NCBI GenBank assembly: GCA_009774245.1
Contig: VSNM01000031.1
Location: 1 to 62,670, forward strand
Direction of reading: 5' to 3'
Source of the DNA: Lachnospiraceae bacterium
Lineage (GTDB): Bacteria > Bacillota > Clostridia > Lachnospirales > Lachnospiraceae
Length of the DNA: 62,670 nucleotides
Shown here one piece after another: positions 41,651 through 50,610 of this stretch; position 1 is the stretch's first letter, and every line of letters starts with the position of its first letter. The position numbers and the translations under genes were made by a program. The notes beneath the pieces were generated by a model that was not told where the DNA came from, searched no databases, and worked only from the letters and a program-made list of their open reading frames with translations.

Positions 41651-43868
41651 AATTTGCCCTATATTGATCGCCGCCTCTCCTGTCCAGCATGTCCTCCAGC
41701 ATATCAACCAGATTCTCCTCTTCCTCCCTGAGTTTTTCCATCAGGTCAAACTCAATTTTCTCCGTACTGTCAATTGTTATCTGCGGGGCAAATGTAACGT
41801 TGATCGTTATGCCTCCCTGTCCAGCATTTCTTGATTCAAAAGTATCCAACAGCGAATCGTCCACTCCAAGCATATGTCCCGCTCTCGCCCAATAACTGAG
41901 ATTCTCATTCCTATATGCATGAGCAAATGAGATAACTGCCTCCGTCCCTGCTTCACCGGCTATTGATACACCATCCGTAAATCCACCTGCTGCCAGCTGT
42001 GGAAGCTGAATAGTTGGTATGTCAAGCGAAAATGACTTCCCTCCCAGTCCTGGTACCCAATCTGGAATTGTTATGCCCATGGAATTGATACCCGTAATGA
42101 TCGCATTAATAATATCCACCATGGGACTGATAAACAACAGCGCGGTTTTCCCTATCCCCTGGATAATATTTGAAAATATGGATACAACATTCCCCCATAA
42201 CGCTTCCCAATTTCCAGTAAAAACATTGGCGATGAAATCGCACAGCCCTGTAAAAACACCTATGATGCTCTGGACAACGGAAACTATCCTTGTCAACCAT
42301 ACTGACACTACTGATTCTATGAATGGTGCCACCGCTTGAAATCCTTTAGCAAGAATCCCTATCCATCCGGCCAAAGCTGGAAGGAATGAAGATGCGAGGC
42401 TCCCTATCATGTCAAATACAGGACTTAACGCCTCCACGATCGTTCCGATAATCGGGGCCAGCGCCACCAGCATTTCACCCAGAATGGGCAAAAGCGATTC
42501 GATAAATTCCGATATGACTGGCGCAATTGTCTCGAACAAACCATCCAGTTCACCCAGTACAGTTCCCAAAATAGGCATCAGCTGCCCTGCTATCTCTCCC
42601 AGCACCGGCTGCATCTTTTCCCATAAATCCCACACCATTCCAAGTCTCTTCTCAAAACTCGGCATCAGTCCAAGGATAAGGTCCCCAACCATACTGATCA
42701 CAGGAGACAATGCAGCATACAGACTTTCGAAAACAGGCTGTATACGTTCCAACCCTCCCTGTACAACAGGGAGCAGTTTTTGGGCAATATCCTTGACTAC
42801 CGGCAGTATGGTCCGTCCCACACTTGTCATAAAGTTTTTCCCAAGGTTTTTAATACATTGGATTGTATATTCCAGCGTATCCGTCTGCTTTGCAAACGCC
42901 GCATCTGTCGCCCCCGTTGCATCGTACATCGCCGCTGTCTTTTTAGTAAGATCTTCGGTCAAATCACCTGCCATATAAAGAATAGCGTTTTGCGCTTCGG
43001 AGGAACTAAACATTTTGGCCAATTTTTGAGTATCGCCATCAACTGTTTCGCCAAGCGCATCAAGAGTACCTTGAAAACCCAATGATTCTAATGCCGCATT
43101 GGCATTGGAATATCCCAGTGAATTTAACGCTTTTGTCATATCCTTTGTCGGACTCATTAATCCAACCATTACAGCTTTCATCTGTGTAGCAACCTCTGCT
43201 GTGCTTCCAGATACCCCTGTCAGAGTCGCAAATGCTCCAAACAATTCTTCCTGCTCCACGCCTAATGCTGATGCCATCGGAATTACCTTTCCTATGGAGC
43301 TGGCGAGTTCTGGAAAAGATGTTTGTCCCAGTTTGACCGTCATAAATGACAGGTCGGACGCTTTTTGAAATGCTTCACCAGACGTGTCTCCATACCCTTT
43401 GGTCACTGCCGTCAAAAGATTGATGGCATCTGTGGTCTCCGCACCTCCGGCTGCTGCCGCTTTTGCCGCAAGCTCCATCTGACTGACTGCATCCTCACTG
43501 TCACCGACTGCAGATATGATCTGATACAGGCCGTCTGTCAACTCATCGGTCGCAACTCCCGTATTGTTTGACACTGCCAGTACATCATCACCAAGCTCAC
43601 TGATTCTCGCAGATACCTGTTCTTCTTTTCCGTCTAACAGAGTTGCAACATTTGCCATCTGCGTCTCAAATTCGGCTGCACTTTTTACCGCATCTGCTCC
43701 AAACTTGACAAGAGCCGCGGTAGCCGCCACTGCTACGGTAGAAACTGCCGCTATGCCAATCTTTAGACCGCCAAACTGCTTTTGTGCATTACTGATCGAC
43801 TGGGCAAGCGACGGATCTAGTTGTCCTGCGATGCTTATTATCGCTTCAAGCGTCCTGTTTCTTGCCAT
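41643..43868 (-). CDS. Tail tape measure protein
   Basis: A 741-residue protein: N-terminal AAG/VAAT hydrophobic segment, a TP901-1-type tape-measure core (VTKGYGDTSGEAFQKASDL, ATLTGVSGSTAEVATQMKA at residues ~150-240) and long hydrophobic helical repeats (IAPVISEFIESLLPILGEM). The C-terminal GGFTDGVSIAGEAGTEAVI is typical. It sets tail length and may assist DNA entry. Six bases after the small upstream frame. Confidence 0.92.
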   Translation of the reverse strand: MARNRTLEAIISIAGQLDPSLAQSISNAQKQFGGLKIGIAAVSTVAVAATAALVKFGADAVKSAAEFETQMANVATLLDGKEEQVSARISELGDDVLAVSNNTGVATDELTDGLYQIISAVGDSEDAVSQMELAAKAAAAGGAETTDAINLLTAVTKGYGDTSGEAFQKASDLSFMTVKLGQTSFPELASSIGKVIPMASALGVEQEELFGAFATLTGVSGSTAEVATQMKAVMVGLMSPTKDMTKALNSLGYSNANAALESLGFQGTLDALGETVDGDTQKLAKMFSSSEAQNAILYMAGDLTEDLTKKTAAMYDATGATDAAFAKQTDTLEYTIQCIKNLGKNFMTSVGRTILPVVKDIAQKLLPVVQGGLERIQPVFESLYAALSPVISMVGDLILGLMPSFEKRLGMVWDLWEKMQPVLGEIAGQLMPILGTVLGELDGLFETIAPVISEFIESLLPILGEMLVALAPIIGTIVEALSPVFDMIGSLASSFLPALAGWIGILAKGFQAVAPFIESVVSVWLTRIVSVVQSIIGVFTGLCDFIANVFTGNWEALWGNVVSIFSNIIQGIGKTALLFISPMVDIINAIITGINSMGITIPDWVPGLGGKSFSLDIPTIQLPQLAAGGFTDGVSIAGEAGTEAVISFAHAYRNENLSYWARAGHMLGVDDSLLDTFESRNAGQGGITINVTFAPQITIDSTEKIEFDLMEKLREEEENLVDMLEDMLDRRGGDQYRANFG

Positions 43869-43874
43869 TGCTTA

Positions 43875-43997
43875 TCAGCCCCTTCTTCTTTTGCTTTGCA
43901 GTCTTGCGGTCTCGATACTTCTTTTCTGTCTTTCATTTTCCTCTCTGATATCATCCACAGCTTCCGCAAACTCTTTCAGAAAACTAACCAGTCCCAT
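43875..43997 (-). CDS. Small tail-assembly protein (gpE'-like position)
   Basis: A 40-residue, highly charged protein (MGLVSFLKEFAEAVDDIREE...SKRRRG) between the gpE-like gene and the tape measure. In P2 and related phages this place holds gpE', made by a ribosomal frameshift from gpE. Here the frame is -1 relative to the upstream gene and remains open across its stop. The ATG has no ribosome site. Confidence 0.5.
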   Translation of the reverse strand: MGLVSFLKEFAEAVDDIREENERQKRSIETARLQSKRRRG

Positions 43998-44002
43998 TTT
44001 TT

Positions 44003-44410
44003 CTATTTCTTTGATTCCGGTGTGATAGATTCGGGAGTAACTTCGGATTGCCTTTCGGAGCTGTTTTGGCCTGAGAGTTCCTCCGACCTCCCTGCTATAA
44101 AATTTCTTCCTACTTGTGTAATCTCTACCAAGTCATATCCCCTGATTCTCTCCATGTCAGCGATATCGATTGACTCCCTGTTTGCTGCCACAACCGCTGT
44201 CATGCCCAGATACATGTGGAAACTGACATTCTGCTCCATTATGGACGCATTGGGCTTTCCGTTCTGCGAAGCGCGAAGCGCCTTTGAATCCGCATAGGTT
44301 GCGGCCGTTGTATAATCCTCACAGGTAAGCTCCTCAAAGTCATACTCCAGTTCTTTGTAATTTTTCCCATTGATCACAATGGGATGTCTAAGCTCCAATT
44401 TCTGTCTCAT
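44003..44410 (-). CDS. Phage tail assembly chaperone (gpE-like)
   Basis: A 135-residue protein starting MRQKLELRHPIVINGKNYKELEYDFEELT, the usual opening of P2-E-type tail chaperones, with a charged disordered C-terminus. Between tail tube and tape measure. ATG 44410 after GGAGG. Confidence 0.75.
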   Translation of the reverse strand: MRQKLELRHPIVINGKNYKELEYDFEELTCEDYTTAATYADSKALRASQNGKPNASIMEQNVSFHMYLGMTAVVAANRESIDIADMERIRGYDLVEITQVGRNFIAGRSEELSGQNSSERQSEVTPESITPESKK

Positions 44411-44441
44411 GTACAAATCCTCCTAAAAAAAGAACATTATC

Positions 44442-44957
44442 TTACAGCAGGCTGTTCAGGCTGCTGGCGTAATCCTTGCCATTAATTTTGCAAATGCCTG
44501 AAAGTTTATCTACCATCAGCGTCTCATTCCCGTCCACAAACAGCTGATACCGGGTTACTGACAACGGGATATCTACCTCAACGGAATCTCCCGGATTTAG
44601 TTCGAATGATGGTGCCGCTACCTTGGGAATACCACGGATAAACGCCTTGCATCCTTCCAGCCTGTCCGATCCATTGATCGGCGTCACCTGCTGCGCCCAC
44701 CGAAATTCATATGTTTTGTTCTCCATGGTCAGTGCTTTCGCAAGTCCTGCATCCACCCCGATCTTTTTGATCGTTGCTTCCATTGCTTCCACGAGTCCAA
44801 ACAACGGTACTTCATGTTCTCCCAGAGCCGCCTTTACCGTCGCCGTCACATGCGTTATCTCAGGCAGTGTGATTGTCGTATTTCTGGCAACCAGATTTCC
44901 ATCGATATATACTGTTGTGCCGTTTACAGCCCCCCTGAGATCTGTTACTACCGCCAT
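44442..44957 (-). CDS. Major tail tube protein (FII-like)
   Basis: A 171-residue protein of the P2 FII family: LPEITHVTATVKAALGEHEVPLFGLVEAMEATIKK spans residues 33-67, RWAQQVTPINGSDRLEGCKAFIRGIPK ~90-116 and VTRYQLFVDGNE ~135. It polymerises into the inner tube of the contractile tail. The second ATG (44957) has proper spacing from GGAGGG. Confidence 0.9.
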   Translation of the reverse strand: MAVVTDLRGAVNGTTVYIDGNLVARNTTITLPEITHVTATVKAALGEHEVPLFGLVEAMEATIKKIGVDAGLAKALTMENKTYEFRWAQQVTPINGSDRLEGCKAFIRGIPKVAAPSFELNPGDSVEVDIPLSVTRYQLFVDGNETLMVDKLSGICKINGKDYASSLNSLL

Positions 44958-44959
44958 TC

Positions 44960-46441
44960 TCATCCCTCCTCATCAAAATATGCGGAAAATCCCTCTTCTG
45001 TATAAGCCACATATACCGTTGCGCTCTTGAGCGGCGGTGTCGGTGTCACTGGAATGTCCCAGCGGAAATCCCCGTTCATCATATCTTCTGTACTATTGTT
45101 AGATTCCAGGAAGAGCACGGAAGGATTCCCGATCAATGCTCCCTGTGCAACAAGTGCATCAAGTTTCTCCTGCTCTCTGTTTATGATTCTGTCCCTGAGC
45201 TGCTTTGTAAACGGTCTATCGATCGTTGTTCCCCATTCACGTTGAAAACTATTTGTAATGTAAAACAACATACGCATGGACACATCAAATATAGCTCTCG
45301 GATCAACATCTGCCCCGTAAGTATATGCTGCCGTATGATCTCCCCAGAGCACCCAGTTTCCGCCCCAGAATACACAGGTGCTTATACCATCTGAGGTCAG
45401 CTCCTTGCTGGTGATCTGGTCAAATCCCCTGTTTTTTGACTCTTCCCCAAAATACTGTCTGGTAATTGGTATCTGCTTGTTTCCGCATGTCTCAAAAGGG
45501 ACTGACGCATGGGTATGGTCAGTCCGCATAAATTCAACTGCTGCCAGCGTTGACAAATGATATACTTTCCCGCTGTTGTCCATGCCCTTCGGCCAGAATA
45601 CCTTGCTGCGCTCCCTGTTATACCCGTTCTGTTTCTTCCAGGCCTTTGCCTCCGAAATAGTTTCTATAGATTCCGTCTCTAACGGAAGATCCGCAAGAAC
45701 AAACGCATCCCAATGCCCGTTGATCTGCTCCGACGCCGTCAGCATTGCATTATACACTCTGGGTATATGGCTCCACCCGGGAGCCATTAACAGACTGCAG
45801 ACCTGGTACTGCTCCTGATAAAGCAGCTGCAGCGCCCCGAGTCCCGAATATTCCCCGCCTGCCGTGACACCTCCTATGATCCTGTCAGCATCGATCCCGC
45901 CAAAATCTACTTCCATATAGCTCGCCGCGACTGAGCCCGTAATTCTGTTCACACCAGCCGACTTTATTACTGCAGTGCCATTCGTATAGTTATAATCAAC
46001 CGTGTAATCAATACCCTCAGCCAGTCCTTCCAGTGCAAGCGTATCAAGTATGATCGTGTCACTTTTGATTACTGCCTGTCCATTTGAAAATGCCAGGCTG
46101 ATATTGACAGCCTCATCCGGCATCTTTCTGTTGATGTCAGGATCTAGCACATTGATCACATACACAGGCCCTATGTTGCCCAACGTATTGTCAAAATGCG
46201 CCGCTACTGCCTCGCAGAGAGTAAATCGCTTCCAATCGCCTGAATACCCTATTGTCTGTTGTGCATTGGGCAGGTTCGTCAGTTTCACCGGCGCGTTAAT
46301 AATGCCGCGCTTCCTGTAATCCTTGATCAGGTTGACCGGCGCTGTCCCTACATAGACAGGAACGGTCCCCGCCTGCACGGCATTGCGCGCTATGGTCTGT
46401 CCAAGCCTGCCGTATGCGCCATACAAATATTCATTTGCCAT
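44960..46441 (-). CDS. Contractile tail sheath protein
   Basis: A 493-residue sheath protein. PVYVGTAPVNLIKDY is near the N-terminus and FDQITSKELTSDGISTCVFWGGNWVLWGDHTAAY near residues 335-370. The C-terminal RIINREQEKLDALVAQGALIG is typical of FI-type sheaths. It shows the phage is a myovirus. AGGAGG upstream at slightly long spacing. Confidence 0.93.
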   Translation of the reverse strand: MANEYLYGAYGRLGQTIARNAVQAGTVPVYVGTAPVNLIKDYRKRGIINAPVKLTNLPNAQQTIGYSGDWKRFTLCEAVAAHFDNTLGNIGPVYVINVLDPDINRKMPDEAVNISLAFSNGQAVIKSDTIILDTLALEGLAEGIDYTVDYNYTNGTAVIKSAGVNRITGSVAASYMEVDFGGIDADRIIGGVTAGGEYSGLGALQLLYQEQYQVCSLLMAPGWSHIPRVYNAMLTASEQINGHWDAFVLADLPLETESIETISEAKAWKKQNGYNRERSKVFWPKGMDNSGKVYHLSTLAAVEFMRTDHTHASVPFETCGNKQIPITRQYFGEESKNRGFDQITSKELTSDGISTCVFWGGNWVLWGDHTAAYTYGADVDPRAIFDVSMRMLFYITNSFQREWGTTIDRPFTKQLRDRIINREQEKLDALVAQGALIGNPSVLFLESNNSTEDMMNGDFRWDIPVTPTPPLKSATVYVAYTEEGFSAYFDEEG

Positions 46442-46456
46442 GCCTCTAAATACCTC

Positions 46457-47083
46457 CTACAAATATTTTTCTATTTCATTATTCCTATAAAATACTGTTC
46501 TCACATGAAACTGCACCCATGCAAACCAATATGGGTAAAAATCCGGTATGTTATCCTGCTCCTTGTAGCATCCAAATGTAACCGGAGTATCCTTAACTAT
46601 CTGTACATATTCACCAATACTGTTGATCTCCCCCAGTTTTATTAAAATGCCATCCACCAGATTCCATGCATCCATCCAACCCGTATATGATGGCTCAAAA
46701 TGCGGTGCCTCCTCCGGACGGCTTCCTTTTGGAAAATAAATATCCTGAACATGGACACCCGGATTCCAGCAGGAGCACGCAAGATTGACTGTCATATCCC
46801 TGCTGCACTTTAACAGATCATCAGAACCGCTTACAAGCTGTACGCATATGGATGGCATATTTGGACGTTTAGGCGGCGGGATTTTATCTTTTGTAGGCAG
46901 GAACAGCGCAAACGCATAAGGGTTTACTTCCTGATACTGATATCCGTCATCCATCGGAGCCGGAATCTGCTTCCTGCTGCCGTCCTGTATCCTGCCTTCT
47001 GCCGGAACCTTGAATTTATACTCCGGGCACACTTCTTTGTTCAGCCAGTCCGCTATTTTTATCATCGAATCTGTTATTGCCAT
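46457..47083 (-). CDS. Phage head-tail/tail terminator-position protein
   Basis: A 208-residue protein, mixed alpha/beta, no recognised motif (VNPYAFALFLPTKDKIPPPKRPNMPSICVQL at residues ~50-85). It lies between the small head-tail protein and the sheath gene, where neck or tail-terminator proteins are encoded. The specific function is an inference from order only. RBS AGGGGGAG. Confidence 0.65.
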   Translation of the reverse strand: MAITDSMIKIADWLNKEVCPEYKFKVPAEGRIQDGSRKQIPAPMDDGYQYQEVNPYAFALFLPTKDKIPPPKRPNMPSICVQLVSGSDDLLKCSRDMTVNLACSCWNPGVHVQDIYFPKGSRPEEAPHFEPSYTGWMDAWNLVDGILIKLGEINSIGEYVQIVKDTPVTFGCYKEQDNIPDFYPYWFAWVQFHVRTVFYRNNEIEKYL

Positions 47084-47092
47084 AGCTCCCCC

Positions 47093-47410
47093 TTATGCAT
47101 TGATATTAATAAACAACGACACTGAGGATACGCCCATGTCCTCATCCCACGTCTCAATCGTGTATGGGACACCATCCAGCCGGAGCTCCTCCCCGGGTTC
47201 CCTGCGCGGCGGCAGTTCTCTGCTCCGCGCAAACAGAAATACTGTTGACTGTGCAACGGCAAACTCCGTTCCACCCTTTCTGTCATGGTATGTCTGGTCA
47301 TCCACAACACATATCACAGGCTTTCCATCAATGATGTGTTCCTCTCCAAATTCGTCCGGATTAAAAAACACCTCCATATCCCGCGTGACCATATCATGAA
47401 ATGTCGACAT
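47093..47410 (-). CDS. Head-tail joining protein
   Basis: A 105-residue protein, beta-rich (EEHIIDGKPVICVVDDQTYHDRK ... GEELRLDGVPYTIETWDED), like the small stopper/adaptor proteins of Siphoviridae and lambda gpFII-like heads. ATG 47410 is seven bases after GGAGG, with an upstream ATG too close. Confidence 0.65.
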   Translation of the reverse strand: MSTFHDMVTRDMEVFFNPDEFGEEHIIDGKPVICVVDDQTYHDRKGGTEFAVAQSTVFLFARSRELPPRREPGEELRLDGVPYTIETWDEDMGVSSVSLFININA

Positions 47411-47412
47411 GA

Positions 47413-47856
47413 TCATACCTCCGGCTCTGCTGCCTGCAGAACAGGCGGGACTTCACCATCTGATACATCTGTTTTCGCATCTGTCAAATCATCGCTTTCT
47501 TCCTGGTTCTCTTCCTGATTCTTCGAAATCTTTGAGGCGTTTCTGATTTTATCTGCCAGTACTGCTTTGCCTCCGTCAGCGGGAAGTCCCAGATCCTTTG
47601 CCATCTTTCTCAATTGCTGGATTGTCAGCTGCTCAAGACCGTCACCCTCACTATCCCGGCTTATTGGTTCAGCAGCTTTATCCGGCTCTTTCGCAATATT
47701 GACACACGCCTTTTCGGCGATGCCGAGTCCGATCAGCCTCGCTGCCTCCGCATCGCTCACTTCAAATGGTTCACTGTTTTTATCCTTTTTTTCGATATAG
47801 CTTTTCCCCTGATCTGGTCTGTGCCCATATGCACCTGCTAATATTTTAATTAACAT
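47413..47856 (-). CDS. SAP-domain-like head protein
   Basis: A 147-residue protein. The N-terminal ~50 residues (AEAARLIGLGIAEKA) resemble head-completion proteins. Around residues 85-110 LTIQQLRKMAKDLGLPADGGKAVLADKI is a SAP/HeH-like DNA-binding helix-extended-helix. A Glu-rich tail follows. It lies between major capsid and head-tail joining genes. ATG 47856 after AAGGAA. Confidence 0.65.
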   Translation of the reverse strand: MLIKILAGAYGHRPDQGKSYIEKKDKNSEPFEVSDAEAARLIGLGIAEKACVNIAKEPDKAAEPISRDSEGDGLEQLTIQQLRKMAKDLGLPADGGKAVLADKIRNASKISKNQEENQEESDDLTDAKTDVSDGEVPPVLQAAEPEV

Positions 47857-47885
47857 ACACTCATTCCTTTCCACCGCAGTCCCCT

Positions 47886-48962
47886 TTAATAAAGGACCGT
47901 TGCACTGATTGCTGAATCCTTGATTTTGGGAACCATTAACGGCCTCGCCTGCTGCGCCAGTGTCCGCACACTGTCATGCGTATTGTATGTCACATGCGGT
48001 ACGCGCTTATTTACATATGTATGGAACTGTTTATCCGACTCCTCCATCTGAGTAATTGCACCATACATACACTTTCCCATCCCGGGCGCTGTAACAGCGA
48101 TCTTCCCAGATGGAACAAACGGCTTTGTCCTGCCATCCTCGATGTCCACATATTCCTCCGAATAACAGATCAGCTCCAGAACGATTCCCATACAGTTGAT
48201 TTTTCCGTATGAAGTGGCTCCGTCAGGAAGCTGCTGAGGATTGATATCTGCAATATTCAGTCGTCTGTTGTCAAGCAACTTCTGAATGTAATCGTTATTG
48301 ATGATCACATTCCCAACCTCATCGCCAAAGATTACTTCTGATGCCCTGAGCCCGCGATTTTTTAACATTTTGGCCATAATATATAAATCAGCGATGATAA
48401 CATCATTTGTCCTGCTCCATGCTGCTGATGGTGTATAGACTGCCGTATTCTGTTCCCCGTCATAAAAATGAATCTCGTACTCCTCATATTCACCCGAACC
48501 ATACTTGTCAGCATACTGCCGGAAAGAATACCCATTATCAAAGATCATCCGTGATGACATGCATTCCTCGCTCGTATCAATCATACCGTTCAGCTCTGTC
48601 AGATCATTTTTCAGGATCTGCCCTTCCCTTGCTGCAGGTGTTTTCTGTGAAAATAACGTCTCTCCAAACTGCTTCTTTTTCAGGTCATCTACTGTGAGAG
48701 TCCGTTCAGGTGCAATGTATGGCGGCGTAAGCCTCTCCGTCCTGTACCCGTCCCTGGGCACCGCAATGCCTCCTTTTCTGGGCATCACAAACGGCGCCAT
48801 TTTTCTTGATTTCTCATCCTTGTACTCAACCAGCACGTCCTCTGTGACAAACATATCTTCATCCGATGTCTCAAAATATCTGTCACGTAAAAAGTTGGGA
48901 CGCTTCGGCATGAGCTGCATCGCCGCAATCATGGTCTGTGTCTGGTAAATATCAATTGCCAT
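47886..48962 (-). CDS. Major capsid protein E (lambda gpE family)
   Basis: A 358-residue protein beginning MAIDIYQTQTMIAAMQLMPKR. It has the lambda E family pattern (FLRDRYF near residue 24; KGGIAVPRDGYRTERLTPPYI near 64; VIFGDEVGNVII in the middle; RPLMVPKIKDSAISATVLY at the C-terminus). It assembles the icosahedral head. Together with decoration protein D and ClpP-type protease it shows a lambda-like head module. AAAGGAGG upstream. Confidence 0.9.
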   Translation of the reverse strand: MAIDIYQTQTMIAAMQLMPKRPNFLRDRYFETSDEDMFVTEDVLVEYKDEKSRKMAPFVMPRKGGIAVPRDGYRTERLTPPYIAPERTLTVDDLKKKQFGETLFSQKTPAAREGQILKNDLTELNGMIDTSEECMSSRMIFDNGYSFRQYADKYGSGEYEEYEIHFYDGEQNTAVYTPSAAWSRTNDVIIADLYIMAKMLKNRGLRASEVIFGDEVGNVIINNDYIQKLLDNRRLNIADINPQQLPDGATSYGKINCMGIVLELICYSEEYVDIEDGRTKPFVPSGKIAVTAPGMGKCMYGAITQMEESDKQFHTYVNKRVPHVTYNTHDSVRTLAQQARPLMVPKIKDSAISATVLY

Positions 48963-48979
48963 ATAATATATTTCCTCCT

Positions 48980-49357
48980 TTACATCAATGCGCCTTCCAT
49001 CAATATTCCGGCATCCCGCAAATCCTTACGGTCCTTTACTGATAACTGGTACCCGTCCGCAACAATAAGGCTCTGTGTAATAAATTTCCCTGTCTCATAT
49101 GCCACACCGACCACATCTTCCGTGACAGATGTCACTGCAGGTTCCGCGAGAATATACGCTGCATTCTTCCCTTCCGCACCGCTCAACAGGCTGCACTTTC
49201 CGTCAGCATCATCTGCTGCCAGCACGGAACCTCTCCTGAGATGCATCTCACCATCTGATGTTGCAGCTATTGTTACAGAAACTACGCTCATTGGAAAATC
49301 CGCATCTGCAACAAGCATCTCCGGCATACAGCTCCCGATTACTTCTCTTCCCGTCAT
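48980..49357 (-). CDS. Head decoration protein D
   Basis: A 125-residue protein like lambda gpD: MTGREVIGSCMPEMLVADADFP, RRGSVLAADDADGKC, and a C-terminal RDAGILMEGA. It stabilises the expanded capsid. The ATG at 49357 is eight bases after GGAGG. Confidence 0.85.
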   Translation of the reverse strand: MTGREVIGSCMPEMLVADADFPMSVVSVTIAATSDGEMHLRRGSVLAADDADGKCSLLSGAEGKNAAYILAEPAVTSVTEDVVGVAYETGKFITQSLIVADGYQLSVKDRKDLRDAGILMEGALM

Positions 49358-49371
49358 GATACTCCCTCCAT

Positions 49372-50610
49372 TCATTTTGTATCCGGTGCAATCCCGGCTA
49401 TCAGGGCGGCACCGTCCATAATATCTTTCTGTGCCTGCTCTTCCGCAGTAAGATTACTGTTTGGCGCAGGCGCAATGTCTCCCGAACCGGAATTTTTGAG
49501 ATCATCTCTCATGTTGTTCAAAAACGTCTGCCCGGCATCATTCTGGGATTTTAACGCTTCCAGCGCCAGATCTGCAGCAGACATCTTCGTCTCGCCATAC
49601 TTTGCTTTCTCCACCAGCGTTTTATCAGCGATTTTGCCGGCAATCTCGTCAATTGATTTCAGACGGTTGAGCTCATCACTCACCGCCGCACTGACTGCCT
49701 GCTGTGTATCTGTCTGCGCCGACTGTACGGCTGCATCCCTGATCTGGCCAACGAGCTCTGGCTCCTGTTCTATCAGCTCCTCCAAGGTCATATGTTTTTC
49801 TCCTCCTGTCTGTATATTTTTTATAACATCCGGCTGCTTTCCGGCAGTTACCTCCTCGTATACCTGTATATAATCAGGTATATCCATAAATCCTTTTACC
49901 GACATCGGTATTCCATTGACGATCATGATGTTCCTGTCTTTATTGATGCTCATTGTTACAGGCTGTCCCGCATCTGCAATCTCATCAGCGAATCCATTAT
50001 CAACAGCATCCTGTGCCGACATCCATGTGGTTTTTGCAAGCATACCTTTTACCTTTTCCCGATCCAGCCCCGTGCTCGCCGCGTATATTTCAGCAATGGA
50101 TTTGTCTATTGCATTCAGCTGAGATATACTGTCCTTTAATTCGTTGGCATTGTACTGGCCAAACATAAAAGAAGATGCACCATGAATCATCGTTAATGAT
50201 CCATTGCGCACCTTCCTGTGTCCTTTCGTGCCGCCCTGTGCTATGATTGACGCCGCACTTGCAGCCAGACCGTCAACCACGGTACTGACAATTCCCTTGA
50301 ACTCTCTCATACGATTATATATCGATATACCTGCAAATACCTCTCCGCCCGGCGAATTGATATGAAACGTCACCTTCGACTTGCTTTTCAGCCGTTCCAT
50401 GTCATTCAGGAAATCTGCAAGGACAATATACATTCCCTCAATCCTGTCTCCCCACCAGTCAGTCGGAATCTCCGACACTACTTCGCCGTACATATTGACC
50501 TCTGCTTCTTCCTCATTATCGATAATATTGTAAGGCTTCATATCCGGCGGCACCTTAAACGGCACTAGTGCCGGACCATTCCTATAATTCCCCATCACTG
50601 TCCGAGTCAT
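49372..50610 (-). CDS. ClpP-type head maturation protease with scaffold-like tail
   Basis: About 412 residues. The first ~220 form a ClpP/SppA-like Ser protease (FHINSPGGEVFAGISIYNRM, GLAASAASIIAQGG with the nucleophile Ser, SLTMIHGASSFMFGQ with the His). The C-terminal ~190 residues are helical, Gln/Ala/Asp-rich, like the internal scaffold Nu3 of lambda. It cleaves head proteins during maturation. The start is ATG 50610 or 50622, inside the portal 3' end. Confidence 0.88.
   Translation of the reverse strand: MTRTVMGNYRNGPALVPFKVPPDMKPYNIIDNEEEAEVNMYGEVVSEIPTDWWGDRIEGMYIVLADFLNDMERLKSKSKVTFHINSPGGEVFAGISIYNRMREFKGIVSTVVDGLAASAASIIAQGGTKGHRKVRNGSLTMIHGASSFMFGQYNANELKDSISQLNAIDKSIAEIYAASTGLDREKVKGMLAKTTWMSAQDAVDNGFADEIADAGQPVTMSINKDRNIMIVNGIPMSVKGFMDIPDYIQVYEEVTAGKQPDVIKNIQTGGEKHMTLEELIEQEPELVGQIRDAAVQSAQTDTQQAVSAAVSDELNRLKSIDEIAGKIADKTLVEKAKYGETKMSAADLALEALKSQNDAGQTFLNNMRDDLKNSGSGDIAPAPNSNLTAEEQAQKDIMDGAALIAGIAPDTK

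Noticed and set aside
44003..44012. Canonical -1 slippery heptamer at the end of the gpE-like gene
   Set aside because: The bases there do not fit X-XXY-YYZ in the gene's frame; only a weaker suggestion of frameshifting is kept.
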